Assembly (NCBI RefSeq): GCF_000003605.2
Contig: NW_003141506.1
Span: 1 to 64,000 of the forward strand
DNA length: 64,000 nucleotides
Direction: 5' to 3'
From: Saccoglossus kowalevskii
Taxonomy: Eukaryota > Hemichordata > Enteropneusta > Harrimaniidae
Position numbers and translations under genes: made by a program. This document shows, piece after piece, positions 40,560-52,600 of the stretch. The first letter of the stretch is position 1. Each line of letters begins with the position of its first letter. Under the pieces are notes generated by a model. That model searched no databases and was not told where the DNA came from. It was given only the letters and a program-made list of their open reading frames with translations.

Positions 40560-41745
40560 GATGAGGAATGCTACTAGTGCTATAATTGAGGCATTTTACA
40601 TGAGATATGACTAAAATATCAGATGACTATATATGGTCATGTGACTTAATTAATAAGCATGACAGTAATGTAAGGCACCATTGCAGATGAGGAATGCTAC
40701 TAGTGCTATAATTGAGGCATTTTACATGAGATATGACTAAAATATCAGATGACTATATATGGTCATGTGACTTAATTAATATGCATGATAGTAATATGTC
40801 AGGCACCATTGCAGATGAGGAATGCTACTAGTGCTATAATTGAGGCATTTGACATGAGATATGACTAAAATACCAGATGACTATATATAGTCATGTGACT
40901 TAATTAATAAGCATGACAGTAATATGTCAGGCACCATTGCAGATGAGGAATGCTACTAGTGCTATAATTGAGGCATTTGACATGAAATATGACTAAAATA
41001 TCATATGACTATATATGGTCATGTGACTTAATTAATATGCATGACAGTAATATGTCAGGTACCGTTGCAGGTGAGGAATGCTACTAGTGCTATAATTGAG
41101 GCAATTTGACATGAGATATGACTATAAATATCAGATGACTATATATGGCAATGTGACTTAATTAATATGCATGACAGTAATATGTCAGGCACCATTGCAG
41201 ATGAGGAATGCTACTAGTGCTATAATTGATGCAATTTGACATGAGATATGACTAAAATACCAGATGACTATATATGGTCATGTGACTTAATTGTTATGCA
41301 TGACAGTAATACGTCAGGCACCATTGCAAATGAGGAATGCTACTAGTGCTATAATTGATGCAATTTGACATGAGATATGACTAAAATACCAGACTATATA
41401 TGGTCATGTGACTTAATTAATATGTATGACGGTAATATGTCAGTCACCATTGCAAATGAGGAATGCTACTAGTGCTATAATTGAGGCATTTGACATGAGA
41501 TATGACTAAAATATCAGATGACTATATATGGTCATGTGACTTAATTAATAAGCATGACAGTAATATGTCAGGCACCATTGCAGATGAGGAATGCTACTAG
41601 TGCTATAATTGAGGCATTTTACATGAGATATGACTAAAATATCAGATGACTATATATGGTCATGTGACTTAATTAAAATGCATGACAGTAATATGTCAGG
41701 CACCATTGCAGATGAGGAATGCTACTAGTGCTAAAATTGAGGCAT
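40560..41745 (+). repeat. Second copy of the 21,115-22,300 segment
   Basis: Matches at offset 19,445 bp with a handful of substitutions and single-base indels. It is directly followed by a segment shared with about 5,960-6,585 and then one shared with 10,245-11,150. About 2.4 kb of consecutive sequence here is thus assembled from three blocks whose other copies lie in different places. Confidence 0.75.
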
Positions 41746-42109
41746 TTGACATGAGATATGACTAAAATACCAGATGACTATATATGGTCATGTGACAAAA
41801 TTAATAAGCATGACAGTAATATGTCAGGCACCATTGCAGATGAGCAATGCTACTAGTGCTATAATTGAGGCATTTGACATGAAATATGACTAAAATATCA
41901 TATGACTATGTATGGTCATGTGACTTAATTAATATGCATGACAGTAATATGTCAGGCACCGTTGCTGGTGAGGAATGCTACTAGTGCTATAATTGAAGCA
42001 ATTTGACATGAGATATGACTAAAATATCAGATGACTATATATGGCAATGTGACTTAATTAATATGCATGACAGTAATATGTCAGGCACCATTGCAGATGA
42101 GGAACGCTA

Positions 42110-43013
42110 CTAGTGCTATAATTGATGCAATTTGACATGAGATATGACTAAAATACCAGACTATATATGGTCATGTGACTTAATTAATATGCATGACAGT
42201 AATACGTCAGGCACCATTGCAGATGAAGAATGCTACTAGTACTATAATTGAGGCAATTTGACATGAGATATGACTAAAATATCAGATGACTATATATGGT
42301 CATGTGACTTAATTAATATGCATGACAGTAATATGTCAGGCACCGTTGCAGATGAGGAATGCTACTAGTGCTATAATTGATGCAATTTGACATGAGATAT
42401 GACTAAAATACCAGACTATATATGGTCATGTGACTTAATTAATATGCATGACAGTAATACGTCAGGCACCATTGCAGATGAGGAATGCTACTAGTACTAT
42501 AATTGAGGCAATTTGACATGAGATATGACTAAAATATCAGATGACTATATATGGTCATGTGACTTAATTAATATGCATGACAGTAATATGTCAGGCACCG
42601 TTGCAGATGAGGAATGCTACTAGTGCTATAATTGATGCAATTTGACATGAGATATGACTAAAATACCAGACTATATATGGTCATGTGACTTAATTAATAT
42701 GCATGACAGTAATACGTCAGGCACCACTGCAGATGAGGAATGCTACTAGTGCTATAATTGAGGCAATTTGACATGAGATATGACTAAAATACCAGATGAC
42801 TATATATGGTCATGTGACTTAATTAATATGCATGACAGTAATATGTCAGGCACCATTTCAGATGAGGAATGCAACTAGTGCTATAATTGAGAGATTTGGC
42901 ATGAGATATGACTAAAATATCAGATGACTATATATGGTCATGTGACTTAATTAATAAGCATGACAGTAATATGTCAGCACCGTTGCAGATGAGGATGCTA
43001 CTAGTGCTATAAT
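42110..43013 (+). repeat. Second copy of the 10,245-11,150 segment
   Basis: Matches at offset 31,865 bp. The private ATACCAG change near 42,791 is shared with 46,878, so the right half was copied once more, to about 46,620-47,100 (offset 4,087 bp), directly downstream of the corrupted tract. The segment ends at a switch to C-type monomers near 43,013. Confidence 0.75.
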
Positions 43014-44340
43014 TGAGACATTTGACATGAGATATGACTAAAATATCAGATGACTATATATGGTCATGTGACTTAATTAATATGCATGACAGTAATATGT
43101 CAGGCACCATTGCAGATGAGGAATGCTACTAGTGCTATAATAGAGACATTTGACACGAGATATGACTAAAATATCAGATGACTATATATGGCAATGTGAC
43201 TTAATTAATATGCATGACAGTAATATGTCAGGCACCATTGCGGATGAGGAATGCTACTAGTGCTATAATTGAGACATTTGACATGAGATATGACTAAAAT
43301 ATCAGATGACTATATATGGTCATGTGACTTAATTAATATGCATGACAGTAATACGTCAAGCACCATTGCAGATGAGGAATGCTACTAGTGCTATAATTGA
43401 GACATTTGACATGAGATATGACAAAAATATCAGATGACTATATATGGTCATGTGACTTAATTAATATGCATGATAGTAATATGTCAGGCACCATTGCAGA
43501 TGAGGAATGCTACTAGTGCTATAATTGAGACATTTGACATGATATATGACTAAAATATCAGATGACTATATATGGTCATGTGACTTAATTAATAAGCATG
43601 ACAGTAATATGTTAGGCACCATTGCAGATGAGGAATGCTACTAGTGCTATAATTGAGGCATTTGACATGAGATATGACTAAAATACCAGATGACTATATA
43701 TGGTCATGTGACTTAATTAATAAGCATGACAGTAATATGTCAGGCACCATTGCAGATGAGAAATGCTACTAGTGCTATAATTGAGGTATTTGACATGAGA
43801 TATGACTAAAATATCAGATGACTATATATGGTCATGTGACTTAATTAATAAGCATGACAGTAATATGTCAGGCACCATTGCAGATGAGGAATGCTACTAG
43901 TGCTATAATTGAGACATTTGACATGATATATGACTAAAATATCAGATGACTATATATGGTCATGTGACTTAATTAATAAGCATGACAGTAATATGTTAGG
44001 CACCATTGCAGATGAGGAATGCTACTAGTGCTATAATTGAGGCATTTGACATGAGATATGACTAAAATACCAGATGACTATATATGGTCATGTGACTTAA
44101 TTAATAAGGATGACAATAATATGTCAGGCACCATTGCAGATGAGGAATGCTACTAGTGCTATAATTGAGACATTTGACATGAGATATGACTAAAATATCA
44201 GATGACTATATATGGTCATGTGACTTAATTAATAAGCATGACAATAATATGTCAGGCACCATTGCAGATGAGGAATGCTACTAGTGCTATAATTGAGACA
44301 TTTGACATGAGATATGAGTAAAATATCAGATGACTATATA
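43000..44340 (+). repeat. C-type domain 2
   Basis: About 10 monomers with GAGACATTTGAC heads, GCGGATGAGG, GATAGTAATATG and GTTAGGCACC (43,612 and 43,995, three monomers apart). Most of it corresponds to 32,160-32,930. It switches within one monomer to the A-type island at 44,340, where GGTCATGTTGCTTAATT begins. Confidence 0.7.
43891..44018 (+). repeat. Example of a C-type monomer (GAGACATTTGAC, GATATATGAC, GTTAGG)
   Basis: The head is GAGACATTTGACATG followed by ATATATGACTAA instead of AGATATGACTAA. The tail is AATAAGCATGACAG with GTTAGGCACC instead of GTCAGGCACC. The GTTAGG marker occurs near 32,609, 33,505, 43,612, 43,995, 49,620, 50,260, 50,900, 51,541, 61,309 and 63,104, which outlines the C-type islands of the array. 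Confidence 0.8.
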
Positions 44341-45733
44341 TGGTCATGTTGCTTAATTAATATGCATGACAGTAATACGTCAGGCACCATTGCAGATGAG
44401 GACATGCTGCTAGTGCTATAATTGAGGCATTCGACATGAGATATGACTAAAATACCAGATGACTATATATGGCAATGTGACTTAATTAATATGCATGACA
44501 GTAATATGTCAGATACCATTGCAGATGAGGAATGCTACTAGTACTATAATTGATGCAATTAGACATGAGATATGACTAAAATACCAGATGACTATATATG
44601 GCAATGTGACTTAATTAATATGCATGACAGTAATATGTCAGGCACCATTGCAGATGAGGAATGCTACTAGTGCTATAATTGAGGTATTTGACATGAGATA
44701 TGACTAAAATACCAGATGACTATATATGGTCATGTTACTTAATTAATAAGCGTGACAGTAATAAGCCAGGCATCATTGCAGATGAGAAATATTACTAGTG
44801 CTATAATTGAGGTATTTGACATGAGATATGACTAAAATACCAGATGACTATATATGGTCATGTGACTTAATTAATAAGCGTGACAGTAATAAGCCAGGCA
44901 TCATTGCAGATGAGAAATGCTACTAGTGCTATAATTGAGGTATTTGACATGAGATATGACTAAAATATCAGATGACTATATATGGTCATGTGACTTAATT
45001 AATATGCATGACAGTAATACGTCAGGCACCATTGCAGATGAGGAATGCTACTAGTGCTATAATTGAGGCAATTTGACATGAGATATGACTAAAATATCAG
45101 ACTATATATGGTCATGTGACTTAATTAATATGCATGACAGTAATATGTCAGGCACCATTGCAGATGAGGAATGCTACTAGTGCTATAATTGAGGCAATTT
45201 GACATGAGATATGACTAAAATATCAGATGACTATATATGGCCATGTTGCTTAATTAATATGCATGACAGTAATACGTCAGGCACCATTGCAGATGAGGAC
45301 ATGCTGCTAGTGCTATAATTGAGGCATTCGACATGAGATATGACTAAAATACCAGATGACTATATATGGCAATGTGACTTAATTAATATGCATGACAGTA
45401 ATATGTCAGATACCATTGCAGATGAGGAATGCTACTAGTACTATAATTGATGCAATTAGACATGAGATATGACTAAAATACCAGATGACTATATATGGCA
45501 ATGTGACTTAATTAATATGCATGACAGTAATATGTCAGGCACCATTGCAGATGAGGAATGCTACTAGTGCTATAATTGAGGTATTTGACATGAGATATGA
45601 CTAAAATACCAGATGACTATATATGGTCATGTTACTTAATTAATAAGCGTGACAGTAATAAGCCAGGCATCATTGCAGATGAGAAATATTACTAGTGCTA
45701 TAATTTGAGGTATTTGACATGAGATATGACTAA
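44340..45733 (+). repeat. A-type island with a 7-monomer (897-bp) tandem duplication
   Basis: GACATGCTGC starts at 44,401 and again at 45,298, an offset of 897 bp. About 490 bp is repeated, including the rare GTCAGATACC and GCAATTAGAC markers. The island is enclosed by C-type monomers on the left and B-type on the right. Both edges are abrupt within one monomer. Confidence 0.75.
44803..45733 (+). repeat. Second copy of the 1,545-2,475 segment
   Basis: Matches 1,545-2,475 at a fixed offset. The match ends near 45,699-45,733, where an extra T (AATTTGAGG) and then a D-type ATACCAGATGAATATATATG monomer begin. It lies next to a partial copy at about 44,340-44,835, so the two form a local 7-monomer (897-bp) tandem duplication. 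Confidence 0.8.
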
Positions 45734-46247
45734 AATACCAGATGAATATATATGATCATGTGACTTATTTAATATGCATGACAGTAATACTTCAGGCACC
45801 ATTGCAGATGAGGAATGCTACTAGTGCTATAATTGATGCAATTTGACATGAGATATGACTAAAATACCAGACTATATATGGTCATGTGACTTAATTAATA
45901 TGCATGACAGTAATACGTCAGGCACCACTGCAGATGAGGAATGCTAGTAGTGCTATAATTGAGGCAATTTGACATGAGATATGACTAAAATATCAGATGA
46001 CTATATATGGTCATGTGACTTAATTAATATGCATGACAGTAATATGGCAGGCACCATTTCAGATGAGGAATGCAACTAGTGCTATAATTGAGAGATTTGG
46101 CATGAGATATGACTAAAATATCATATGACTATATATGGTCATGTGACTTAATTAATATGCATGACAGTAATATGTCAGGCACCGTTGCAGGTGAGGAATG
46201 CTACTAGTGCTATAATTGAGGCAATTTGACATGAGATATGACTAAAA

Positions 46248-46609
46248 AAATAAAAAACTATATATGGCAATGTGACTTAATTAATATGCATGACAGTAAT
46301 ATGTCAGGCACCATTGCAGATGAGGAATGCTACTAGTGCTATAATTGATGCAATTTGACATGAGATATGACTAAAATACCCCACAAAAAAAAAATTAGTT
46401 TGTGACTTAATTAATATGCATGACAGTAATACGTCAGGCACCATTGCAAATGAGGAATGCTACTAGTGCTATAATTGATGCAATTTGACATGAGATATGA
46501 CTAAAATACCAGATCTAAAAAAGGGGGGGGGGTTTTTTTTTTAGAAAGGAGCCCCCCCCCCCCGAAAGAAGAAGAACAGTTAAATATGTTTATTGAGCAT
46601 TGACTGAAA
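46248..46609. other. Homopolymer-rich corrupted tract over three monomers (probable assembly seam)
   Basis: Three successive monomers are damaged just after TGACTAAAAT(ACC). At 46,248-46,256 nine bases are replaced by AAATAAAAA with no length change. At 46,381-46,400 the AGATGACTATATATGG stretch is replaced by a sequence containing A10, with a 1-bp net gain. At 46,515-46,609 the sequence reads A6, G10, T10, AGAAAGGAG, C12, then a stretch that loosely resembles the satellite (TTATTGAGCATTGACTGAAA against the expected TAATTGAGGCATTTGACATG). The landmark spacing over the last part is 244 bp for two monomers, so phase is nearly kept. Nothing else in the window looks like this. Low-quality consensus or a poorly polished join is the best explanation. 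A true biological lesion is less likely. Confidence 0.75.
46523..46563. other. G10-T10-C12 homopolymer cluster
   Basis: G10 at 46,523-46,532 is followed by T10 at 46,533-46,542, then AGAAAGGAG, then C12 at 46,552-46,563. The satellite elsewhere has no G or C run longer than three or four. The G and C runs could pair as a hairpin, but such stacked runs with degraded flanks are typical of sequencing or consensus error. Confidence 0.8.
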
Positions 46610-47389
46610 ATATGACTAAAATATCAGATGACTATATATGGTCATGTGACTTAATTAATATGCATGACAGTAATATGTCAGGCACCGTTGCAGATGAGGA
46701 ATGCTACTAGTGCTATAATTGATGCAATTTGACATGAGATATGACTAAAATACCAGACTATATATGGTCATGTGACTTAATTAATATGCATGACAGTAAT
46801 ACGTCAGGCACCACTGCAGATGAGGAATGCTACTAGTGCTATAATTGAGGCAATTTGACATGAGATATGACTAAAATACCAGATGACTATATATGGTCAT
46901 GTGACTTAATTAATATGCATGACAGTAATATGTCAGGCACCATTTCAGATGAGGAATGCAACTAGTGCTATAATTGAGAGATTTGGCATGAGATATGACT
47001 AAAATATCAGATGACTATATATGGTCATGTGACTTAATTAATAAGCATGACAGTAATATGTCAGGCACCGTTGCAGATGAGGAATGCTACTAGTGCTATA
47101 ATTGAGGCATTTGACATGAGATATGACTAAATATCAGATGACTATATATGGCAATGTGACTTAATTAATAAGCGTGACAGTAATAAGCCAGGCATCATTG
47201 CAGATGAGAAATGCTACTAGTGCTATAATTGAGGTATTTGACATGAGATATGACTAAATATCAGATGACTATAATATGGTCATGTGACTTTAATTAATAA
47301 GCATGACAGTAATATGTCAGGCACCATTGCAGATGAGGAATGCTACTAGTGCTATAATTGAGGCAATTTGACATGAGATATGACTAAAA

Positions 47390-48960
47390 TATCAGATGAC
47401 TATATATGGTCATGTGACTTAATTAATATGTATGACGGTAATATGTCAGTCACCATTGCAAATGAGGAATGCTACTAGTGCTATAATTGAGGCATTTGAC
47501 ATGAGATAGGACTAAAATATCAGATGACTATATATGGTCATGTGACTTAATTAATATGCATGACAGTAATATGTCAGGCACCATTGCAGATGAGGAATGC
47601 TACTAGTGCCTTAATTGAGGCATTTGACATGAGATATGACTAAAATATCAGATTACTATATATGGTCATGTGACTTAATTAAAATGCATGACAGTAATAT
47701 GTCAGGCACCATTGCAGATGAGGAATGCTACTAGTGCTATAATTAAGGCATTTGACATGAGATATGACTAAAATATCAGATGACTATATATGGTCATGTG
47801 ACTTAATTAATATGTATGACGGTAATATGTCAGTCACCATTGCAAATGAGGAATGCTACTAGTGCGATAATTGAGGCATTTGACATGAGATATGACTAAA
47901 ATATCAGATGACTATATATGGTCATGTGACTTAATTAATATGCATGACAGTAATATGTCAGGCACCATTGCAGATGAGGAATGCTACTAGTGCTATAATT
48001 GAGGCATTTGACATGAGATATGACTAAAATATCAGATGACTATATATGGCAATGTGACTTAATTAATATGCATGACAGTAATATGTCAGGCACCATTGCG
48101 GATGAGGAATGCTACTAGTGCTATAATTGAGACATTTGACATGAGATATGACTAAAATATCAGATGACTATATATGGTCATGTGACTTAATTAATATGCA
48201 TGACGGTAATATGTCAGTCACCATTGCAAATGAGGAATGCTACTAGTGCTATAATTGAGGCATTTGACATGAGATAGGACTAAAATATCAGATGACTATA
48301 TATGGTCATGTGACTTAATTAATATGCATGACAGTAATATGTCAGGCACCATTGCAGATGAGGAATGCTACTAGTGCCATAATTGAGGCATTTGACATGA
48401 GATATGACTAAAATATCAGATTACTATATATGGTCATGTGACTTAATTAAAATGCATGACAGTAATATGTCAGGCACCATTGCAGATGAGGAATGCTACT
48501 AGTGCTATAATTAAGGCATTTGACATGAGATATGACTAAAATATCAGATGACTATATATGGTCATGTGACTTAATTAATATGTATGACGGTAATATGTCA
48601 GTCACCATTGCAAATGAGGAATGCTACTAGTGCGATAATTGAGGCATTTGACATGAGATATGACTAAAATATCAGATGACTATATATGGTCATGTGACTT
48701 AATTAATATGCATGACAGTAATATGTCAGGCACCATTGCAGATGAGGAATGCTACTAGTGCTATAATTGAGGCATTTGACATGAGATATGACTAAAATAT
48801 CAGATGACTATATATGGTCATGTGACTTAATTAATATGTATGACGGTAATATGTCAGTCACCATTGCAAATGAGGAATGCTACTAGTGCTATAATTGAGG
48901 CATTTGACATGAGATATGACGAAAATATCAGATGACTATATATGGTCATGTGACTTAATT
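47390..48960 (+). repeat. 6-monomer (768-bp) tandem duplication with GAGATAGGACTAA
   Basis: AGATAGG starts at 47,504 and 48,272, exactly 768 bp apart. In both copies the following monomers are GTGCC(T/A)TAATT, CAGATTACTATAT with AAAATGCATG, AATTAAGGC with a V tail, and GTGCGATAATT. The fifth and sixth monomers differ. The downstream copy agrees better with the copy at 35,231 (offset 13,041) than with its neighbour, so the downstream copy may be the older version here. Confidence 0.7.
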
Positions 48961-49149
48961 AAAATGCATGACAGTAATATGTCAGGCACCATTGCAGATG
49001 AGGAATGCTACTAGTGCTATAATTGAGGCATTTGACATGAGATATGACTAAAATATCAGATGACTATATATGGTCATGTGACTTAATTAATGAGCATGAC
49101 AGTAATGTCAGGCACCATTGCAGATGAGGAATGCTACTAGTGCTATAAT

Positions 49150-52100
49150 TGAGGCATTTTACATGAGATATGACTAAAATATCAGATGACTATATATGGT
49201 CATGTGACTTAATTAATATGCATGACAGTAATATGTCAGGCATCATTGCAGATGAGGAATGCTACTAGTGCTATAATTGAGGTATTTGACATGAGATATG
49301 ACTAAAATACCAGATGACTATATATGGTCATGTGACTTAATTAATAAGCGTGACAGTAATAAGCCAGGCCTCATTGCAGATGAGAAATACTACTAGTGCT
49401 ATAATTGAGGTATTTGACATGAGATATGACTAAAATATCAGATGACTATATATGGTCATGTGACTTAATTAATAAGCATGACAGTAATATGTCAGGCACC
49501 ATTGCAGATGAGGAATGCTACTAGTGCTATAATTGAGACATTTGACATGATATATGACTAAAATATCAGATGACTATATATGGTCATGTGACTTAATTAA
49601 TAAGCATGACAGTAATATGTTAGGCACCATTGCAGATGAGGAATGCTACTAGTGCTATAATTGAGGCATTTGACATGAGATATGACTAAAATACCAGATG
49701 ACTATATATGGTCATGTGACTTAATTAATAAGCATGACAGTAATATGTCAGGCACCATTGCAGATGAGGAATGCTACTAGTGCTATAATTGAGACATTTG
49801 ACATGAGATATGACTAAAATATCAGATGACTATATATGGTCATGTGACTTAATTAATATGCATGACAGTAATAAGTCAAGCACCATTGCAGATGAGGAAT
49901 GCTACTAGTGCTATAATTGAGGCAATTTGACATGAGATATGACTAAAATATCAGATGACTATATATGGTCATGTGACTTAATTAATATGCATGACAGTAA
50001 TACGTCAAGTACCATTGCAGATGAGGAATGCTACTAGTGCTATAATTGAGACATTTGACATGAGATATGACTAAAATATCAGATGACTATATATGGTCAT
50101 GTGACTTAATTAATATGCATGATAGTAATATGTCAGGCACCATTGCAGATGAGGAATGCTACTAGTGCTATAATTGAGACATTTGACATGATATATGACT
50201 AAAATATCAGATGACTATATATGGTCATGTGACTTCATTAATAAGCATGACAGTAATATGTTAGGCACCATTGCAGATGAGGAATGCTACTAGTGCTATA
50301 ATTGAGGCATTTGACATGAGATATGACTAAAATACCAGATGACTATATATGGTCATGTGACTTAATTAATAAGCATGACAGTAATATGTCAGGCACCATT
50401 GCAGATGAGGAATGCTACTAGTGCTATAATTGAGGCATTTTACATGTGATATGACTAAAATATCAGATGACTATATATGGTCATGTGACTTAATTAATAT
50501 GCACGACAGTAATATGTCAGGCATCATTGCAGATGAGGAATGCTACTAGTGCTATAATTGAGGTATTTGACATGAGATATGACTAAAATACCAGATGACT
50601 ATATATGGTCATGTGACTTAATTAATAAGCGTGACAGTAATAAGCCAGGCCTCATTGCAGATGAGAAATGCTACTAGTGCTATAATTGAGGTATTTGACA
50701 TGAGATATGACTAAAATATCAGATGACTATATATGGTCATGTGACTTAATTAATAAGCATGACAGTAATATGTCAGGCACCATTGCAGATGAGGAATGCT
50801 ACTAGTGCTATAATTGAGACATTTGACATGATATATGTCTAAAATATCAGATGACTATATATGGTCATGTGACTTAATTAATAAGCATGACAGTAATATG
50901 TTAGGCACCATTGCAGATGAGGAATGCTACTAGTGCTATAATTGAGGCATTTGACATGAGATATGACTAAAATACCAGATGACTATATATGGTCATGTGA
51001 CTTAATTAATAAGCATGACAGTAATATGTCAGGCACCATTGCAGATGAGGAATGCTACTAGTGCTATAATTGAGACATTTGACATGAGATATGACTAAAA
51101 TATCAGATGAATATATATGGTCATGTGACTTAATTAATATGTATGACAGTAATAAGTCAAGCACCATTGCAGATGAGGAATGCTACTAGTGCTATAATTG
51201 AGGCAATTTGACATGAGATATGACTAAAATATCAGATGACTATATATGGTCATGTGACTTAATTAATATGCATGACAGTAATACGTCAAGCACCATTGCA
51301 GATGAGGAATGCTACTAGTGCTATAATTGAGACATTTGACATGAGATATGACTAAAATATCAGATGACTATATATGGTCATGTGACTTAATTAATATGCA
51401 TGATAGTAATATGTCAGGCACCATTGCAGATGAGGAATGCTACTAGTGCTATAATTGAGACATTTGACATGATATATGACTAAAATATCAGATGACTATA
51501 TATGGTCATGTGACTTAATTAATAAGCATGACAGTAATATGTTAGGCACCATTGCAGATGAGGAATGCTACTAGTGCTATAATTGAGGCATTTGACATGA
51601 GATATGACTAAAATACCAGATGACTATATATGGTCATGTGACTTAATTAATAAGCATGACAGTAATATGTCAGGCACCATTGCAGATGAGGAATGCTACT
51701 AGTGCTATAATTGAGACATTTGACATGAGATATGACTAAAATATCAGATGACTATATATGGTCATGTGACTTAATTAATAAGCATGACTGTAATATGTCA
51801 GGCACCATTGCAGATGAGGAATGCTACTAGTGCTATAATTGAGACATTTGACATGAGATATGACTAAAATATCAGATGACTATATATGGTCAAGTGACTT
51901 AATTAATAAGCATGACGGTAATATGTCAGTCACCATTGCAAATGAGGAATGCTACTAGTGTTATAATTGAGGCAATTTGACATGAGATATGACTAAAATA
52001 CCAGGTGACTATATATGGTCATGTGACTTAATTATTATGCATGACAGTAATATGTCAGGCACCATTGCAGATGAGGAATGCTACTAGTGCTATAATTGAG

Positions 52101-52600
52101 GCATTTGACATGATATATGACTAAAATATCAGATGACTATATATGGTCATGTGACTTAATTAATATGCATGACAGTAATATGTCAGGCACCATTGCAGAT
52201 GAGGAATGCTACTAGTGCTATAATTGAGGCATTTGACATGAGATATGACTAAAATATCAGATGACTATATATGGTCATGTGACTTAATTAATGAGCATGA
52301 CAGTAATGTCAGGCACCATTGCAGATGAGGAATGCTACTAGTGCTATAATTGAGGCATTTTACATGAGATATGACTAAAATATCAGATGACTATATATGG
52401 TCATGTGACTTAATTAATATGCATGACAGTAATATGTCAGGCATCATTGCAGATGAGGAATGCTACTAGTGCTATAATTGAGGTATTTGACATGAGATAT
52501 GACTAAAATACCAGATGACTATATATGGTCATGTGACTTAATTAATAAGCGTGACAGTAATAAGCCAGGCCTCATTGCAGATGAGAAATACTACTAGTGC
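49150..52600 (+). repeat. C/A mosaic with a 10-monomer (1,280-bp) higher-order repeat
   Basis: GAGGCATTTTAC starts at 49,151, 50,432 and 52,352, spacings of 1,281 and 1,920 bp (10 and 15 monomers). GTTAGGCACC marks 49,620, 50,260, 50,900 and 51,541, spaced 640, 640 and 641 bp. Alternate 5-monomer halves agree with each other, so the true period is 10 monomers. The unit mixes C-type monomers with one A-tail monomer (AAGCCAGGCCTC). About 51,710-52,190 also matches 19,340-19,850 (AAGCATGACTGTAAT, ATACCAGGTGAC). Confidence 0.75.

Larger units (their letters stand above)
33650..43000 (+). repeat. B-type domain 3
   Basis: About 73 monomers of B types. It opens with the GACTACATATGG block (33,718) and holds segments shared with 47.5-48.9 kb (GAGATAGGACTAA at 35,231, 47,504 and 48,272), with 21.1-22.3 kb, with 5.96-6.59 kb, and with 10.2-11.2 kb. 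One A-tail monomer (near 34,900, AAGCCAGGCCTC) matches those near 18,530, 49,360 and 50,640. Confidence 0.65.

Noticed and set aside
46515-46609. Retroelement or poly-A insertion at the homopolymer cluster
   Set aside because: There is no target-site duplication, no element body and no length gain. The tract replaces about one monomer's worth of sequence and its right part still resembles degraded satellite.
49620-51541. A regular 5-monomer (640-bp) higher-order repeat
   Set aside because: The GTTAGG spacing is 640 bp, but adjacent halves differ in three of five monomers. The unit that actually repeats is 10 monomers.
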